DNA from: Vicia villosa | Lineage: Eukaryota; Streptophyta; Magnoliopsida; Fabales; Fabaceae | Direction: 5' to 3' | DNA: 64,000 nucleotides | Assembly (NCBI RefSeq): GCF_029867415.1 | Contig: NW_026705227.1 | Location: 310,001-374,000, forward strand | Shown: in pieces, positions 24,643-36,982 of the stretch | How positions within the stretch are numbered: the stretch's first letter is position 1 | How the letters are laid out: the number at the start of each line of letters is the position of its first letter | The notes under the pieces: generated by a model | Seen by the model: only the letters and a program-made list of their open reading frames with translations | Told to the model about the DNA's origin: nothing | Database searches by the model: none | Made by a program: the position numbers and the translations under genes

Positions 24643-27521
24643 ATGGTTTTTTTCATGGTAATTTTTGGTGTTTTCTTGATTCTCTGTTTATGCTCTGCTC
24701 TTTTGCGATGGAACGAACTAAGATATAGGAAGAAAGGTTTACCGCCTGGCACAATGGGATGGCCACTTTTTGGAGAGACAACTGAGTTTCTAAAACAAGG
24801 TCCAAATTTCATGAAAAATCAAAGATTAAGGTAACAACAGCAACAAACAACAACATCATATGTGTTTTTTTTTTCTCTTATGTTTTTGTTTTTAATAATG
24901 TTTCTTAAATTAGTCAAACTTAAGCACTGTTTTTTGCATGTACTTTTACCTCAAAAAAATTTACTTTTTTTTGTGTGGCAGGTTTGGAAGTTTTTTCAAA
25001 TCACATATACTTGGTTGTCCTACAATAGTTTCAATGGATACAGAGGTTAATAGATACATATTGATGAATGAATCAAAGGGTCTTGTTCCTGGATATCCTC
25101 AATCTATGTTGGATATCTTAGGAAAATCTAATATTGCAGCTGTTCATGGTTCAACTCACAAGTACTTGAGAGGAGCACTTCTTTCTATCATTAGTCCGAG
25201 TATGATTAGAGATCAAATTTTGCCTAAAATTGATGAGTTTATGAGCTTTCAATTGAGTGATTGGGATGACAAAATCATCAACATTCAAGAGAAAACTAAA
25301 GAGGTTTGGTTTCTTTTTAACATTAAATCAGTTCCTATTCTTTGTTTTATTAACCGAACTGAACTGGACCGGACGGCTTAACTGCTTGAATTATTATGGT
25401 TCAACTGTTGATCCGGCGGTTAAAGCAGTTGAACCATGATTTTTAAGTCTCATTGACTTGACGTGTTGTCTTTTCGGTTCTATGTTTAGTTCGGTTTTTA
25501 AAATATTTTTCAAATTTTTATTATCTAATTGATAATGATTTAACTTTCTAACATCAACTTTTTTGAACAGATGGTGTTTATGTCATCTTTGAAGCAGATT
25601 GCAAGTATAGACTCAAACTCCAAAATTGCTGATTCTTTCAAGACAGAGTTTTTTAAACTTGTTTTAGGAACCATTTCCTTACCTATTAATCTTCCCGGAA
25701 CAAATTACCACCGCGGATTTCAGGTTTGATCATTAATCATTTCTCAATTTTTCGATGAATCACTAACACAAACACACGAACACCAGACATAACTTAACAC
25801 AGTTAATAATAAAAATAGTACATGACCACAAATGATACACAGATGTATAGAACATCATTTACAATGATCATATGTCTGTATCCGACACTCCCATGTACAT
25901 CGGACACATTTTTAGTATGATAAATCTGTGGTGATTATTTTGGTTTTTTAGAGTAGATTTTAATATAAGAATATTTCACTATGTTTTGCAGGCAAGGAAG
26001 AACATAATTAACATTTTGAGACAGTTACTAAAGGAAAGAAGAGCAACCAATGAAACTCACAAAGACATTCTTGGTTGTTTAATGGAAAATGAAGAAAATA
26101 AGTACAAATTAAGTGATGAAGAAATAATTGACCTAGTAATTACACTTATGTATTCTGGTTATGAAACTGTTTCAACCACATCAATGATGGCTGTCAAGTA
26201 CCTCCATGATCATCCCAAAGCTCTTGAAGAAATTAGAGTGAGTACAAAATTTCATCATCATTTCCTTAAAAACAATTTTATTAAAAATATTAATAATCAT
26301 ATTCAAATAAAATTAATATTAGAAATTTTTTCTTATGGTTTTTATGGAATATTTGCAGAAAGAGCATTTGGCTATAAGAGAGAGGAAAAAACCAAATGAA
26401 CCAATTGATTTCAATGATATCAAATCAATGAAGTTTACACGTGCGGTAAGACTATATACATTTTCAAATTATTTAATTAAGTTTAAATTTTCTTCTAATA
26501 ATTTCTAATTATTTTTTAAAATTTTTTTATTTAATTTTTTCAGGTGATTTTTGAGACATCACGATTGGCTACAATAGTTAATGGAGTTCTAAGGAAAACC
26601 TCTCAAGATATGGAACTAAATGGTATATTTTATTTTTAAAAAAATTAAAAATAAATCTTTAAATAAATTAAAATTGTAACTTGAATAATAAAATAATTAT
26701 TAATGAACCAAAAAAATGGTATCCCTTAGGATATGCATACCTGTCATTTTGAACATCAATTCAACAACCCTACTAAGACAACTTCACTATAAAACAAGTT
26801 TTACAGATAAGAATGTGTCTTTTCCCAAATTCCTTTTTTCCTTTTAGAATTAATTAAAATACTAACCTTAGAGCTGTCAAACAGAATTTGAGGAAGAAAA
26901 AAAAAGACAAAAAGGAATGAATAATTTAACATATTATTTTTGTAATTAAAAAAAGTTCTAATAATTTATGTTTTTTTTTCAGGATATTTGATTCCTAAAG
27001 GATGGAGAATATATGTGTATACAAGAGAAATAAATTATGATCCTTTTTTGTATCCAGAACCATTAGCATTCAATCCATGGAGATGGATGGTTAGTACCAA
27101 AAAAAAATTATTTATTTATTTATTTAACTACTAAAAATAATTATTTTTTTTGGCTTATATATATTGATATCATTTAAATTCAATTTGCAGGATAAAAGTT
27201 TAGAATCAAAAAATTATTTCTTGTTATTTGGAGGTGGTACTAGACTTTGTCCAGGAAAAGAGGCAGGAATCACAGAAATTTCAACTTTCTTACACTATCT
27301 TCTAACTAGATACAGGTGATTAATTTTTTAATTTAAAATAGAAATTTAACATTATAAATTGCAGAATTGATAAGTTAAGATTTATATTTATTTGAATCTT
27401 CATTTAACATCTTTTTAATGTTGATTGTAGGTGGGAAGAAACAGGGGAAGATAAACTAATGAAGTTTCCTAGAGTTCAAGCACCAAATGGATTACACATG
27501 AAATTTTCATCTTATAACTAG
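24643..27521 (+). CDS. CYP85A: Brassinosteroid C-6 oxidase, cytochrome P450 CYP85A
   Basis: Nine exons with GT-AG junctions in phase: 24643-24830, 24982-25303, 25571-25723, 25992-26237, 26359-26445, 26544-26622, 26983-27089, 27191-27315, 27431-27521. They give 465 residues, the usual CYP85A length. An N-terminal membrane anchor (residues 1-22) is followed by LPPGTMGWPLFGET. The oxygen-binding I helix is SGYET (276-280), the K-helix ExxR is ETSR (336-339), and the haem loop FGGGTRLCPGKE places the axial cysteine at 414. The family works at the endoplasmic reticulum, oxidising 6-deoxocastasterone to castasterone; some members continue to brassinolide, which cannot be judged here. In pea the LK dwarfing locus encodes this enzyme (family knowledge). 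All key residues are intact. CYP90 or CYP88 are less likely because exon structure and motifs match CYP85A throughout. Such genes are normally repressed by brassinosteroid feedback; no site is visible. Confidence 0.95.
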
Positions 27522-27728
27522 GGGAACACTTTATGTACAGTAGTCAGATATACAAGGTTGTAGGATGAAATTTTTCTTAAAAATATTAAAATAAAATTAG
27601 TTTTTCTCCTAGATCTAATTTTGTTTGAAAATTTATTTTTTGATTCAAAAATAATTAATTTAGAGAATCAATTTCACTGTCTATTCACCAGAGTCATAAT
27701 TAAATAAAAAAAGTTGCAATAAATATTT

Positions 27729-27992
27729 GGCTTAATTGCAACTTTGGTCCTCCTATTTTATCTTTTTTTTCGATTTTGGTTCCCCCATTTTAAAACTGCG
27801 ATTTTGGTCCCCTTATGAATTTTTTATTGAAAAAAAGGACAAAAATAGGGACTAATTTTGCAGAAAAAAGCAAAATAGGGGGACGGAAATTGCACAGAAA
27901 ACTTAAAAAGGGGACTAAAATAATGGATTTTAAAATAGAGGGATCAAAATCAAAAAAAAGACAAAATAGGGGACTAAAGTTGCAATTAAGTC
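27729..27992. mobile_element. MULE-type MITE with 9-bp target duplication
   Basis: The terminal inverted repeats are GGCTTAATTGCAACTTTGGT at the left and the complement of ACTAAAGTTGCAATTAAGTC at the right. The flanking TAAATATTT is duplicated exactly (27720-27728 and 27993-28001). A 9-bp duplication is the Mutator hallmark. The 264-bp body repeats GGGGACTAAA/TTTGGTCCCC motifs and has no transposase. It lies about 200 bp past the CYP85A stop, within or just beyond the 3' UTR. The short ORF inside (27815-28078) is not a gene. Confidence 0.85.
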
Positions 27993-28001
27993 TAAATATT
28001 T

Positions 28002-28570
28002 TTATACTTCATCTTGAACAAATATATTTATTAGTTACACTTAGAAATATTAAAAATATTGAATATAATTTATTTTAAGTATTTCTTATGCAGTGAATAA
28101 GAGAAAAATAAATAATCTATCAAAGTCTATGGGTATAGTATTTGGTCAAAAGAGATAGTGCTTGGGCCCACGGGCCGAAATACTATGGGCTAAGATTTCG
28201 AGCCCCATGCTTAGTCTTGGAATATGGAATTTGGAATCAAATAAATTGTAATTTATACACCTCCACGTTTACAACTATATTTTTTAATTTATTATTCACT
28301 ACGGTTCTATTTATAAGAAAGAGTTTACTTTTTATATACATTTGAATGATTAATGTATTTAGACAATATCTTATTCAAATATATTAATTATTCAATGTAT
28401 TTAAAAAAGTGAATTTTTTCTTATAAGATCGAAGATATTTTTTAATTTTTAGTGAAGAATATACTTACTTTCTATATATTACTTTCAATAAAATTTAATT
28501 TGTGATAATGGGCTCTACCTTGAATCATATAAATATTATTTTATATAGAATAATTGAGGTGTATTATAAA
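28002..28570. other. Intergenic DNA, no gene recognised
   Basis: AT-rich spacer between the MITE and the palindromic-word repeat; nothing supportable. Confidence 0.5.
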
Positions 28571-30235
28571 AAATACAATATTTTTATAGACTCTCCAACT
28601 TTTTTGGATTCCCGCGGTGAAATTTCCAAAATGCGCTTATATTTCGGAAATGCATCTCCGTAGGCACCTTTTTATGAAAAAAAATGTGGTTTTGGATGTG
28701 CATTCCGAAAACACCTTTTTTTTTTAATAAAAGGTGATTTCGGAGATGCATTTCCGAAGACACTTTTTTTCTAGAAAAAATGTGACTTTGGATATGCACT
28801 TCTGAATTCACTCTCCTTGGAATATTTCTAAGATGGACTTCCAAAATATTGTCTGAAACAGAAAACATAAAACAAACGAACAAGGCTTTGATTTATCATA
28901 AAGCATCAAAATTACAAAGATTACACAACATGAAATTAAAGTTACATATTGTTAAACACGGGTAGTTGAGGATGAGTCAACATTTTGATAACGTCGGCTC
29001 CCGATCTTTGAAGTTTCGCATCCAACTCGATCGGACCCTTCGAAAAAATCGGTCGAAAGTTGTCCACAAACCGCTAAATCTTCGTCGTTCTTGACTTCAA
29101 ATGGGGTGAACTGGACGTCTCCCTTGTCGTTAAGCGAAGGCGAGTGGTACTCAAGCTTGACAACCTTCCGATTTTCCGGGTATTTCAAGAGAGAGTTAAG
29201 CGACGTTATCAATTCCACGAATGGCGTGTCGCGCGAGAAACGAAATTAGACTTACATCGGGTAACCACTGCTGAAGTAGACAAAAGCTAGGTGGGGATAG
29301 GTTTGTGTCATTGCTGTTTATGGCTTCATGTTGATGAAAATGTATGGTGTATTATTTATAGACTTATTGGAGTAATAATTACCAAACAAACCTTATCTTG
29401 ATTTCAGTGGATGTTTCGGAAATGCACTTTTAAAAACAGCCTTGAAGCATTAAATTTTTGGAAATGTACTTTCGAATTTAGCAGAGACTGAACAGAAAAT
29501 TGATTTTTGATGTGTGCAGTCTGTTTTGACAAATTCCACAAATTAAACCAATACAAGCACATGTAATGAGCGTAACATAAACAATGACAACATTATATAT
29601 AAGTATATTATATATGTATTGAATCGGTTTGATTTTACATTCTAAACGATAATACATACAAAAAATGATACACATCCGGTCATTACAAACAAAAAATATC
29701 CGGTAAAATCTAAAATGCTCCGAACCAATCTTCACCGCTTAGTTCTAAAACCTGTAACTTCTTAGACCGCTCTCTATTTTCCTCACGCTTTTGCTTCATC
29801 ATTTTTTTCAAACTCTGTCATTCTTTCAAAAAACGGATCCGGTCAAGTTTCTGCCTCTTTTGTATGATGTGTTGTCCACTGACAAGAAGTAGCCGGAATA
29901 GGACACCCCGGTACAAATGATGCGGCTAGACGCGTCCAAAGGAGGGCGACTATGAAGCGGAAAAAATGTCTCAGAAAATCCAAATCTCGTCAAATCGACA
30001 CACATCCGGAGATGCATTCTGAAAAAACACCTGACAGTTAAAATCCAACGTTTAATTTGAAATTTAAGTGCTTTCGAAGATGCATGTCCAAAAACACCAC
30101 AAAATGGGTGTTTTCAGAGATGCATCTCCGAATTCTAGAAAAATCTGAAAAGAAAAATATTTCGGAGATGCATCTCCAAACCAAAGGTATTTTAGGGTTT
30201 TCAGCAGGGATTATCCCCACGGGGGATCTATAAAG
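28571..30235 (-). mobile_element. Repeat block built on a near-palindromic 20-mer, possible MULE-related element
   Basis: Variants of TTCGGAGATGCATCTCCGAA occur about ten times in two clusters (28643-28806 and 29414-30180), flanking a 0.6-kb middle. The middle contains minus-strand ORF 28952-29218, which ends a charged segment (LEYHSPSLNDKGDVQFTPFE, then VKNDEDL). That segment loosely resembles the N-terminal region of plant MuDR-type transposases; this is a weak impression. The ends could not be fixed and no target duplication was found. Confidence 0.4.
28952..29218 (-). pseudogene. Possible MuDR N-terminal-like fragment
   Basis: An 88-codon open stretch inside the palindromic-word repeat. 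The pattern F(E)VKNDEDL following a short basic/aromatic segment resembles the domain found before MULE transposases, but the catalytic domain is absent and the C-terminal third is low-information. A chance ORF in a repeat is a real alternative. Confidence 0.3.
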
Positions 30236-31138
30236 AAATTGTCTAAAAAATTTGGGTGCAAAAAGTTGTTCCGTTTTATACTAGCCTTATCATGTTCTTG
30301 AATTGGGCAAGCCCATAAACAAACAAAATGTAGAGTTTGAGATTTTTATCTATCATACTTAAACCCGGCACCCCCTATAAACTTTTTTTTTTTTTTTTAC
30401 ATTTTTGGTTTTTTAAAAAGTGTCTATATTATCATATTTTTTTATATAATATCAAAAAAATTAGGTTATTTGAAAAAATATTGTATTTTTTGAATTTATT
30501 TAAAAAATATTGAATATTTGTAAAATATTCGATAAAAATGCATTTAAAAGTGTATGATAAAATACAAAATCTTTAAATTATTTGATGCATTTATAAAAAT
30601 TTTAAAAAATCTGATACTTTTTATGTTTTTCGAATTTTCAAAAAAAAATTGTTAACAATATCAAATTCTCCATAAATACCTTTTTTTTTTTGGAATAATG
30701 TGATACAAATACATCGAGTTTTTAAAAAGTTCTATAAAAATCTTTAAAAATACTAGATTTTAGAAAATATGTGGTATAATTGTATCAGATTTTTAAAAAA
30801 TTCAGTATAAATATATCATTTTGCTTGAAAATATCATATCTTTTAAAAAATCTGGCAAAATTCATACTAATTTGTTAGGGAGATTTGAGAAAATTTGTGT
30901 ACTAATGCAAGGAAATCTCTTTTAAGGTTTCGGAGAAAAATTTAAGTTTATATATTTTAATGTGTGTTGTGTCTATAATCTCTATATGTGTTGAAGGTGA
31001 TGATGTTTTCCTAGGAGTCGTTTTTCCCATCAAACGTTATTAGTGGGGAAGGTTTAAAGTTCTCTAAAATTGAGGAGTCCTAAATTTCGGTGAAATCATG
31101 TTTTGCAAGTTAAATAATCAAGAAAGTTTTCAATAACA
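30236..31138. other. Intergenic AT-rich DNA
   Basis: Many variants of short phrases such as TTTTTAAAAA and AAAATATC suggest a degenerate simple-sequence origin. No coding potential seen. Confidence 0.5.
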
Positions 31139-32390
31139 TGTTTTTAATAATCAATATGTTTTTGATGATGACAATTAAATGCAAGCATAACAAGCGACCA
31201 AAGATGTAAGTAGACAAAGAAGGTTTTTTTTTTTATCAAAAGAAGGATTTTGATGATCACTACAAACATTCTCTAATGATAACACTCAACTAAACTAAAT
31301 CTCAAGCCTCATCTTCAAAAAGAATTCAAACAAATGTGTTAAGATTGGATTACTTGACAAGTTTTGAAGCTTCAAAGTGTGAAAGAGATGGAGTGTAAAA
31401 GTTCATCCTGTCGCGTCTGAGTGAACAATATGTTGTAAAAGCATAAGGACGTTTACGTAAAAAGGTATACAGTTATATCACACACACACACATTAAAATA
31501 TGTTTTTAAACCTATTTTTCATAAAGAATTATTCCTAAAAATGTTTTGGAGTTGGGCCAGTCGAATGATAAACTATCTAAATGATTTTGGACAAAATTTG
31601 TAGTGACCGATCGATTAGCACTCATACCCAATCGATTGAGTTAGTGTTAAAATTGTCCTTAAACGTTTGGGATAGTGTTTTAATGGACGAAAACAACTCT
31701 ATATCCTTTCCTTTTTAAACATCCTAAACATTTATTTTGAGGCCTTCCAATTGATTGACACATTAATTTTGACCCAAGAAATTTTCTTTTTTTGTGCCAA
31801 CCTCTAGTCTATAAATAAAGGTCCTTCCTATCACATTTTCACAGCCAAAATCGTGAGCATTCTATCTCATACCTCACTCTCTCTCTCTAAAAATATTTTT
31901 CAATTTTCTCTCGCATATTTTTAGTCATAACGCTTTGAGAAAGTTCTTTTATTTAGCGAGGTATTCTTTGTAATTCTTGAAAGAATATTGTTGTAAATTC
32001 ACCAAGAAGTGTTTTCCCTTGGTTGAAATATTTTTTGTGTTTGAGTTAAAAGCTAAACCCGTTAAAAGCTTGGTTTTGGAATTTAGATTCTAAGTCGTCG
32101 GTTCAGTCTGTAAGCTCATCCAGTTCAAAAGCTTTCTCTAGTTCAAGATTAGCCCGGATCAAAATCTCAACTTAGTTTGTGGTTATCCTGGTAAAAACAT
32201 ATGTTCGGTTCATAAGCTCATCCTGGTCAAAAGCTTTCTTTGGTTCAAGATAAGCATGTTCTAAAATATCAGTGGTTCGTGGTCATTCTGGTCAAAACCT
32301 CAGTTTGGTTCGTGAGTTTATCCCAGTTCACACACCTTATGGTTAAACAAAATAACTCCATTTAAGGCATGAGTAAAACCCGGTTGAGTT
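31139..32390 (+). mobile_element. Copia (SIRE/Maximus-like) LTR fragment
   Basis: It starts TGTTTTTAATAATCAATATG then TTTTTGATGATGACAATT, the opening of the LTR at 17909. It shares that LTR's promoter (CTATAAATAAAGG at about 31810), the CACTCTCTCTCTCT run, and the later block of GTTAAAAGCT / GGTTCAAGAT sub-repeats (32040-32340). It also has ATCGATTAG and AATCGATTGAG words at about 31608-31645. The 3' end is lost into gypsy sequence. Confidence 0.65.
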
Positions 32391-33387
32391 GACATTGCTA
32401 GCAATTCATCATCTAACAATTGACGTTGTCAAATCTTTTCCCTCAAATCAGAAGTTACATTCAAATTTCCCATCAAAACACCATTCTGAGTCCACTAAAA
32501 CTAAAGGTTGAGATTCCATAACTTCTTTAACAAATCATACTCCAACATCATTAATTCAGCCTTATAAATCTCTTTCCGACTTAACGTGTCATCCACCTAA
32601 TTTGCCTTACTCGGATGATACTTCTAAGATTGGGTATCATTGGTCTATCTTCTACCCTCCGTCTGGTGTATAAATGACTCATTCAGAGTAAGTAGTCATA
32701 ACCTCAAACCTTTCCATATATTATGCTGCTGACAAAGACTTTTGCGAAGTTGTTGAATCTCAATGCCTTCCGAGTCTTCAAACTATAGAAAAATATATAA
32801 TTTCCCTAGAATACTTCCTTGAAATACTTTTACTCCTTCAAGGTGATCTAGGTGGTCATACGAGCTGAGACACCGGTATACCACCTCACTTATGAACACT
32901 CGTAGCATATGAATAGGTAACTACCTTTTCTTCCTTACTGTATGGAATTACTTGCAAAACTTATTCCATAACAATGAGTCATTTTTTTCTACTAAAAGTT
33001 CAAACTCCTTCCGAATTCAAATGGATTAATCTGGTAGAAACCTTTAAAATTTTCCACTTATCTTATGCTATCGGGTGGCTTGAAATGTGCACTACTTTAC
33101 ACTTGGTGTAGCACCTAAATCCTAAATTTTACTATGACTTCAATCCAACTCACTGATTCTCCTTACTTTCAAATTCTTGGCTTAAGCCTACTCTCGAAGC
33201 ACAAGCTCTACTAACCTAAGAGTCCTCGAGGTCGCCCAACCACGATTCTACCTACCACGCATATAGAATTAGGTTGATCAAGCCCAACACTACATATCAT
33301 GATATTAAGAATCATGTTGGCAAATGCACATATGAGGTAGGAATTTATCATCTTATGATGTTTCAAGACAGGTTCGAGAATCGACTT
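32391..33387 (-). mobile_element. Decayed interior of gypsy element next to its PBS
   Basis: On the minus strand this lies immediately downstream of the primer binding site at 33388-33400, so it should be the leader and gag start. It is stop-rich in every frame and no gag motif can be asserted. The leader phrase after the PBS (AAGTCGATTCTCGAACC) resembles leaders I associate with legume gypsy elements. Confidence 0.45.
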
Positions 33388-33400
33388 GCTCTGATATCAA
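33388..33400 (-). other. Primer binding site (tRNA-Met), minus orientation
   Basis: On the minus strand TTGATATCAGAGC matches TGGTATCAGAGC at 10 of 12 positions and sits 3 bp inside the LTR edge at 33404. It makes the LTR block to its right a 5' LTR transcribed leftward. Confidence 0.6.
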
Positions 33401-33472
33401 TCGTATAATATACATTTAGAAAGTACATTATACACAATGTTAATTGGTATTGATACAACACAAGTGCCTAAT

Positions 33473-33596
<124 letters not shown>

Positions 33597-34303
33597 AGAA
33601 TAATATACAATTATGGCACATGATATACAATAGTGCCTAAACCAAACTAATATTTATGTATAATATCCATATTTGCACATAATCTACAGCGGAAGATCGC
33701 GATAACAAAAGTCTTCGAAACATCATTAGACAAACTTGTCCTTGCCTTTAACCTGCAATTATACACCTGAAAAACTACAATAATAGTGGGTGAGATAATA
33801 ATCGCAATGATCTCTCCTATCTTATGGGTCGACTCGGCTCTAAAGGGATCTTTTATCGATTTCTTAACTTAAGCCATTCAACTTCATCATACTTGTGTAC
33901 ACTTACATAGGACAACAAGGACTTGAGCATCTAAGGAACTTATGCTTTGTATGGAAAACACATAAATTCACATAACTCAATGAATCATTATTCGAAAATG
34001 TCACAGAGCATCTTTCCGCGACCAAACCTACGTATTGGGCAAGGCTCGGGTCACGGATGTTTGTATGATTCAACTTTATTATGGACTCGGGTTCTCCATG
34101 GGACTCAAACTCACTTCAAGAACAAAATGGGTCTCGAACACACTTAGAATATCTTTCCTCGTTGGGACTCTAACCCACTTTGAGTTCCACCTCTCATCTA
34201 TGGGACTCAAACACATTTATGGGACTCAAACCCATTTTTGAGGTACGAATCATTGAATCCACATCCCAATTCTACTTTACATAAGCGTCTTAATTGGGAT
34301 GTG

Positions 34304-35614
34304 TGGTAAGTGCAAATTGTAGCTATTTTTGCATATACTTTTTAGTGCATTTATCGACTCTTTGTTGTTAATTTCGGTTGAATAAACCTAACTTTTGTAT
34401 AAATATGTTAAGTTTGTTTATACTCGTGTTTTAATTCCTTTATGTACCATTTGATAGTTTTCGATTCATTTTATAGGTAGTGAGGCGTATTTGAAGTATG
34501 AGCAATAAAGTGATGAAGATACGGCTTCAAACGCGCGATTTTGAGCAACGGAACAAGCGCATCAACGAATAAGGCTCAAAACCAAAGAATAATAAATCAC
34601 CAATTTGGTTGATATGTTGTCATTTTTAGATAGGAAATTGAATAAGCTTTCCAACGCTTCGAACCGGGCGCAAATCGGAGTTACGGTTCTCAAGTTATGG
34701 CCAAAACACTAAAGCTGATTTTTTTCAAGACAACAGTCAGCGTGCGGCGCGCCCTCCTGCGCGCGACGTGAGCTACACCAGATCCAAAATTGCATAAATA
34801 GGGGAAAAACACATTTTTTAGGTTATGATTTTGGGGTATTTGTTCCCAAAGTCATCACCTTCATTTTTTGTACATTAGAGCTTAGAAAACAACATTTATG
34901 GCTTGCTCATGGATGATTCGGAGTCGGGAGCTTAGTGGATCGTGTTTGACACCGCGAGAAATTGGGTTTTCTTCTCTTCCTCTTCTCTTTGTAACCATTT
35001 ATGTTGGGTTTTTGTTGTAAGTATGCTTTGTTTATATGTATATTTATTGCTCATGGTGTTGTTTAATGCTTTTATTACAAATCTTCATTAGTGATTGCTT
35101 TCTCTATGTGGGTTTGGATTGTTGCAGAGATGGATGATTCGAATCCTGATTTAGGAAGAACATTTATTGGGTTTTAACTCTAGATATAGATTAGAACTTA
35201 TAATTCACTTTAGTGTCATTTCTTAATGCTTCCGTGTTGCTCGTGTTGTGTTGAGAGATCGTCAACGCGAGTAATACGGTCGTTGTCTCACTTTGCGTTA
35301 GACATAACCTCCGTGTGAGCGATACGTGGTGATGTTGATTAGTAGTTTAGGTTGATTTCAACTGAGTAGTAAGTTTAAGTATTTAACGGGTATATGAGTT
35401 TCAAATCTCGAGAGTCTCTATTGTCCGACTAATGAAATTCTTTTGTGTTCATAAGTTAAATTTCCGCATTTACCGTCTAAACCCATTTTAACCCAAACTC
35501 ATAACTAAGAATCCGTCAAACGGCAATTCAGTAGCACTAATCTCTGTGGACACGATAATTTCTCGGATAAATACTTCCAAAACTTTTGTTGCTTTACGCT
35601 TTACCGCTTCAACA
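34304..35614 (+). mobile_element. Solo LTR (gypsy, Athila/Tat-like) with 5-bp target duplication
   Basis: It begins TGGTAAGTGCAAATTG and ends CGCTTCAACA. Both flanks read ATGTG (34299-34303 and 35615-35619), a perfect 5-bp target duplication, and there is no interior, PBS or polypurine tract, so this is a solo LTR of 1,311 bp. It is related to the LTR beginning at 63048: both open TGRTAAGTGC, both carry TGTATATTTATTGCTCATGG, and both have CTCACTTTGCGTTAGACATA. A GC-rich word cluster (GCGTGCGGCGCGCC, GCGCGCGACGTG) lies at 34740-34772. Confidence 0.82.
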
Positions 35615-35950
35615 ATGTGCGCGATCAAAGGTTATTTATGAATACGTGATTAATCTCAATAGTCACAATGTGACAATTTTCATCAATCCCCATACGATTA
35701 TATCACAACCATCATGGAATTATACATGATTTCCATGTGACTATATTACAACCACAATATATCATATTATGTTTCCAAACAAGCTCATTGCAATGCAATT
35801 ATGACATCATTCACCATTCATTCCTTTGGCATTCTCATAGATGGGACGAGTCATCTCTAGCGATTACTCACTCATGGATGCACACTTAGGCACCTCTTAT
35901 ATATATGAGTATTGCATCCTAAGTTATTTACAATAACCTAAGTTATCTTT

Positions 35951-36218
35951 CTAATTCATTCACCTAGTCATTAACCTAGGTTTACCTCACTCTTTATCAT
36001 GGGTTTTAACCATTTATTTTACATATAACACAACATACATGATTCATGAAACATACACAAAGTTCATACTGTAACCCCGATTTTCTAATTCATTCACCTA
36101 GTCATTAACCTAGGTTTACCTCACTCTTTATCACGGGTTTTAACCATTTATTTTAAATATAACACAACATACATGATTCATGAAACATACACAAAGTTCA
36201 TACTGTAACACCCCGATT
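35951..36218 (+). repeat. 134-bp tandem duplication including an LTR end
   Basis: CTAATTCATTCACCTAGTC starts at 35951 and again at 36085. The first unit ends with CATAC-TGTAACCCCGATTTT, a copy of the first bases of the solo LTR at 36204, so the duplication happened after that LTR inserted. The copies differ by only a few substitutions and a 2-bp gap. Confidence 0.85.
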
Positions 36219-36982
36219 TTCATTTATTAATTATTTTTCTTAGCTATTTATTTAATAATCATATGGTATATTAATTAATTAAATTATGTAATTTTGTGAA
36301 TATATGAATTATTTGAATTAATTTGTGATATATATGTTTTGGGTTAGTAAGTGTGAAAATGAGAAAAATAAATAATTGGACCTATGTTGTGTTAGCATGA
36401 GAAATAGGGGAGGTGTTGTTTGTTAAACCCATTAGTGAGATAAAAGTTAGAAAAGAGTTAACTAAAAATAAAAGAAAAAAGAGAAAGATAGTAAGAAAAG
36501 AGGAAAAAGAGGAGAAGAGAAAGTGAGAAAAAGAGAAGAGAAGAGAAAGAGAGAAGAGTGTGCAACCTTAGAAGCTCAAATCCAAGGTAAGGGTAGATTT
36601 TTATTTTATTATGGGAGTATATGATATATATGTAATAGTTAGCTACACGATTTAGAGATTTTGTTCTTTAATTTCTAAGTTTTTACATGTTTAGGGTAAA
36701 ATCCCTAAATTTTCATGATTTTGAAATTATTAGTTTTGATGAAAATTATTGAATAATAATGAGTAATTATGATTGTTTATGATTAGTACGAGAGTTAGGG
36801 CAGAGGAGTCTTTAACCTTCAATAAAAATAATAATGTTGATGAGTTCAGTGTTCATATTTTTTTCTTTTGTCTTCAGCGCTAGATTACTTGGTTTGATTT
36901 CATTATTCTCTTATTGAATGTGAATATATGTCTGGTAAAGTAATGGTTTCGGTACTGTTCATTCATAAGTATATGAATTGGT

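Noticed and set aside
27815..28078. Lysine-rich 87-codon ORF
   Set aside because: It lies almost wholly inside the MULE-type MITE and uses its GGGGACTAAA repeats.
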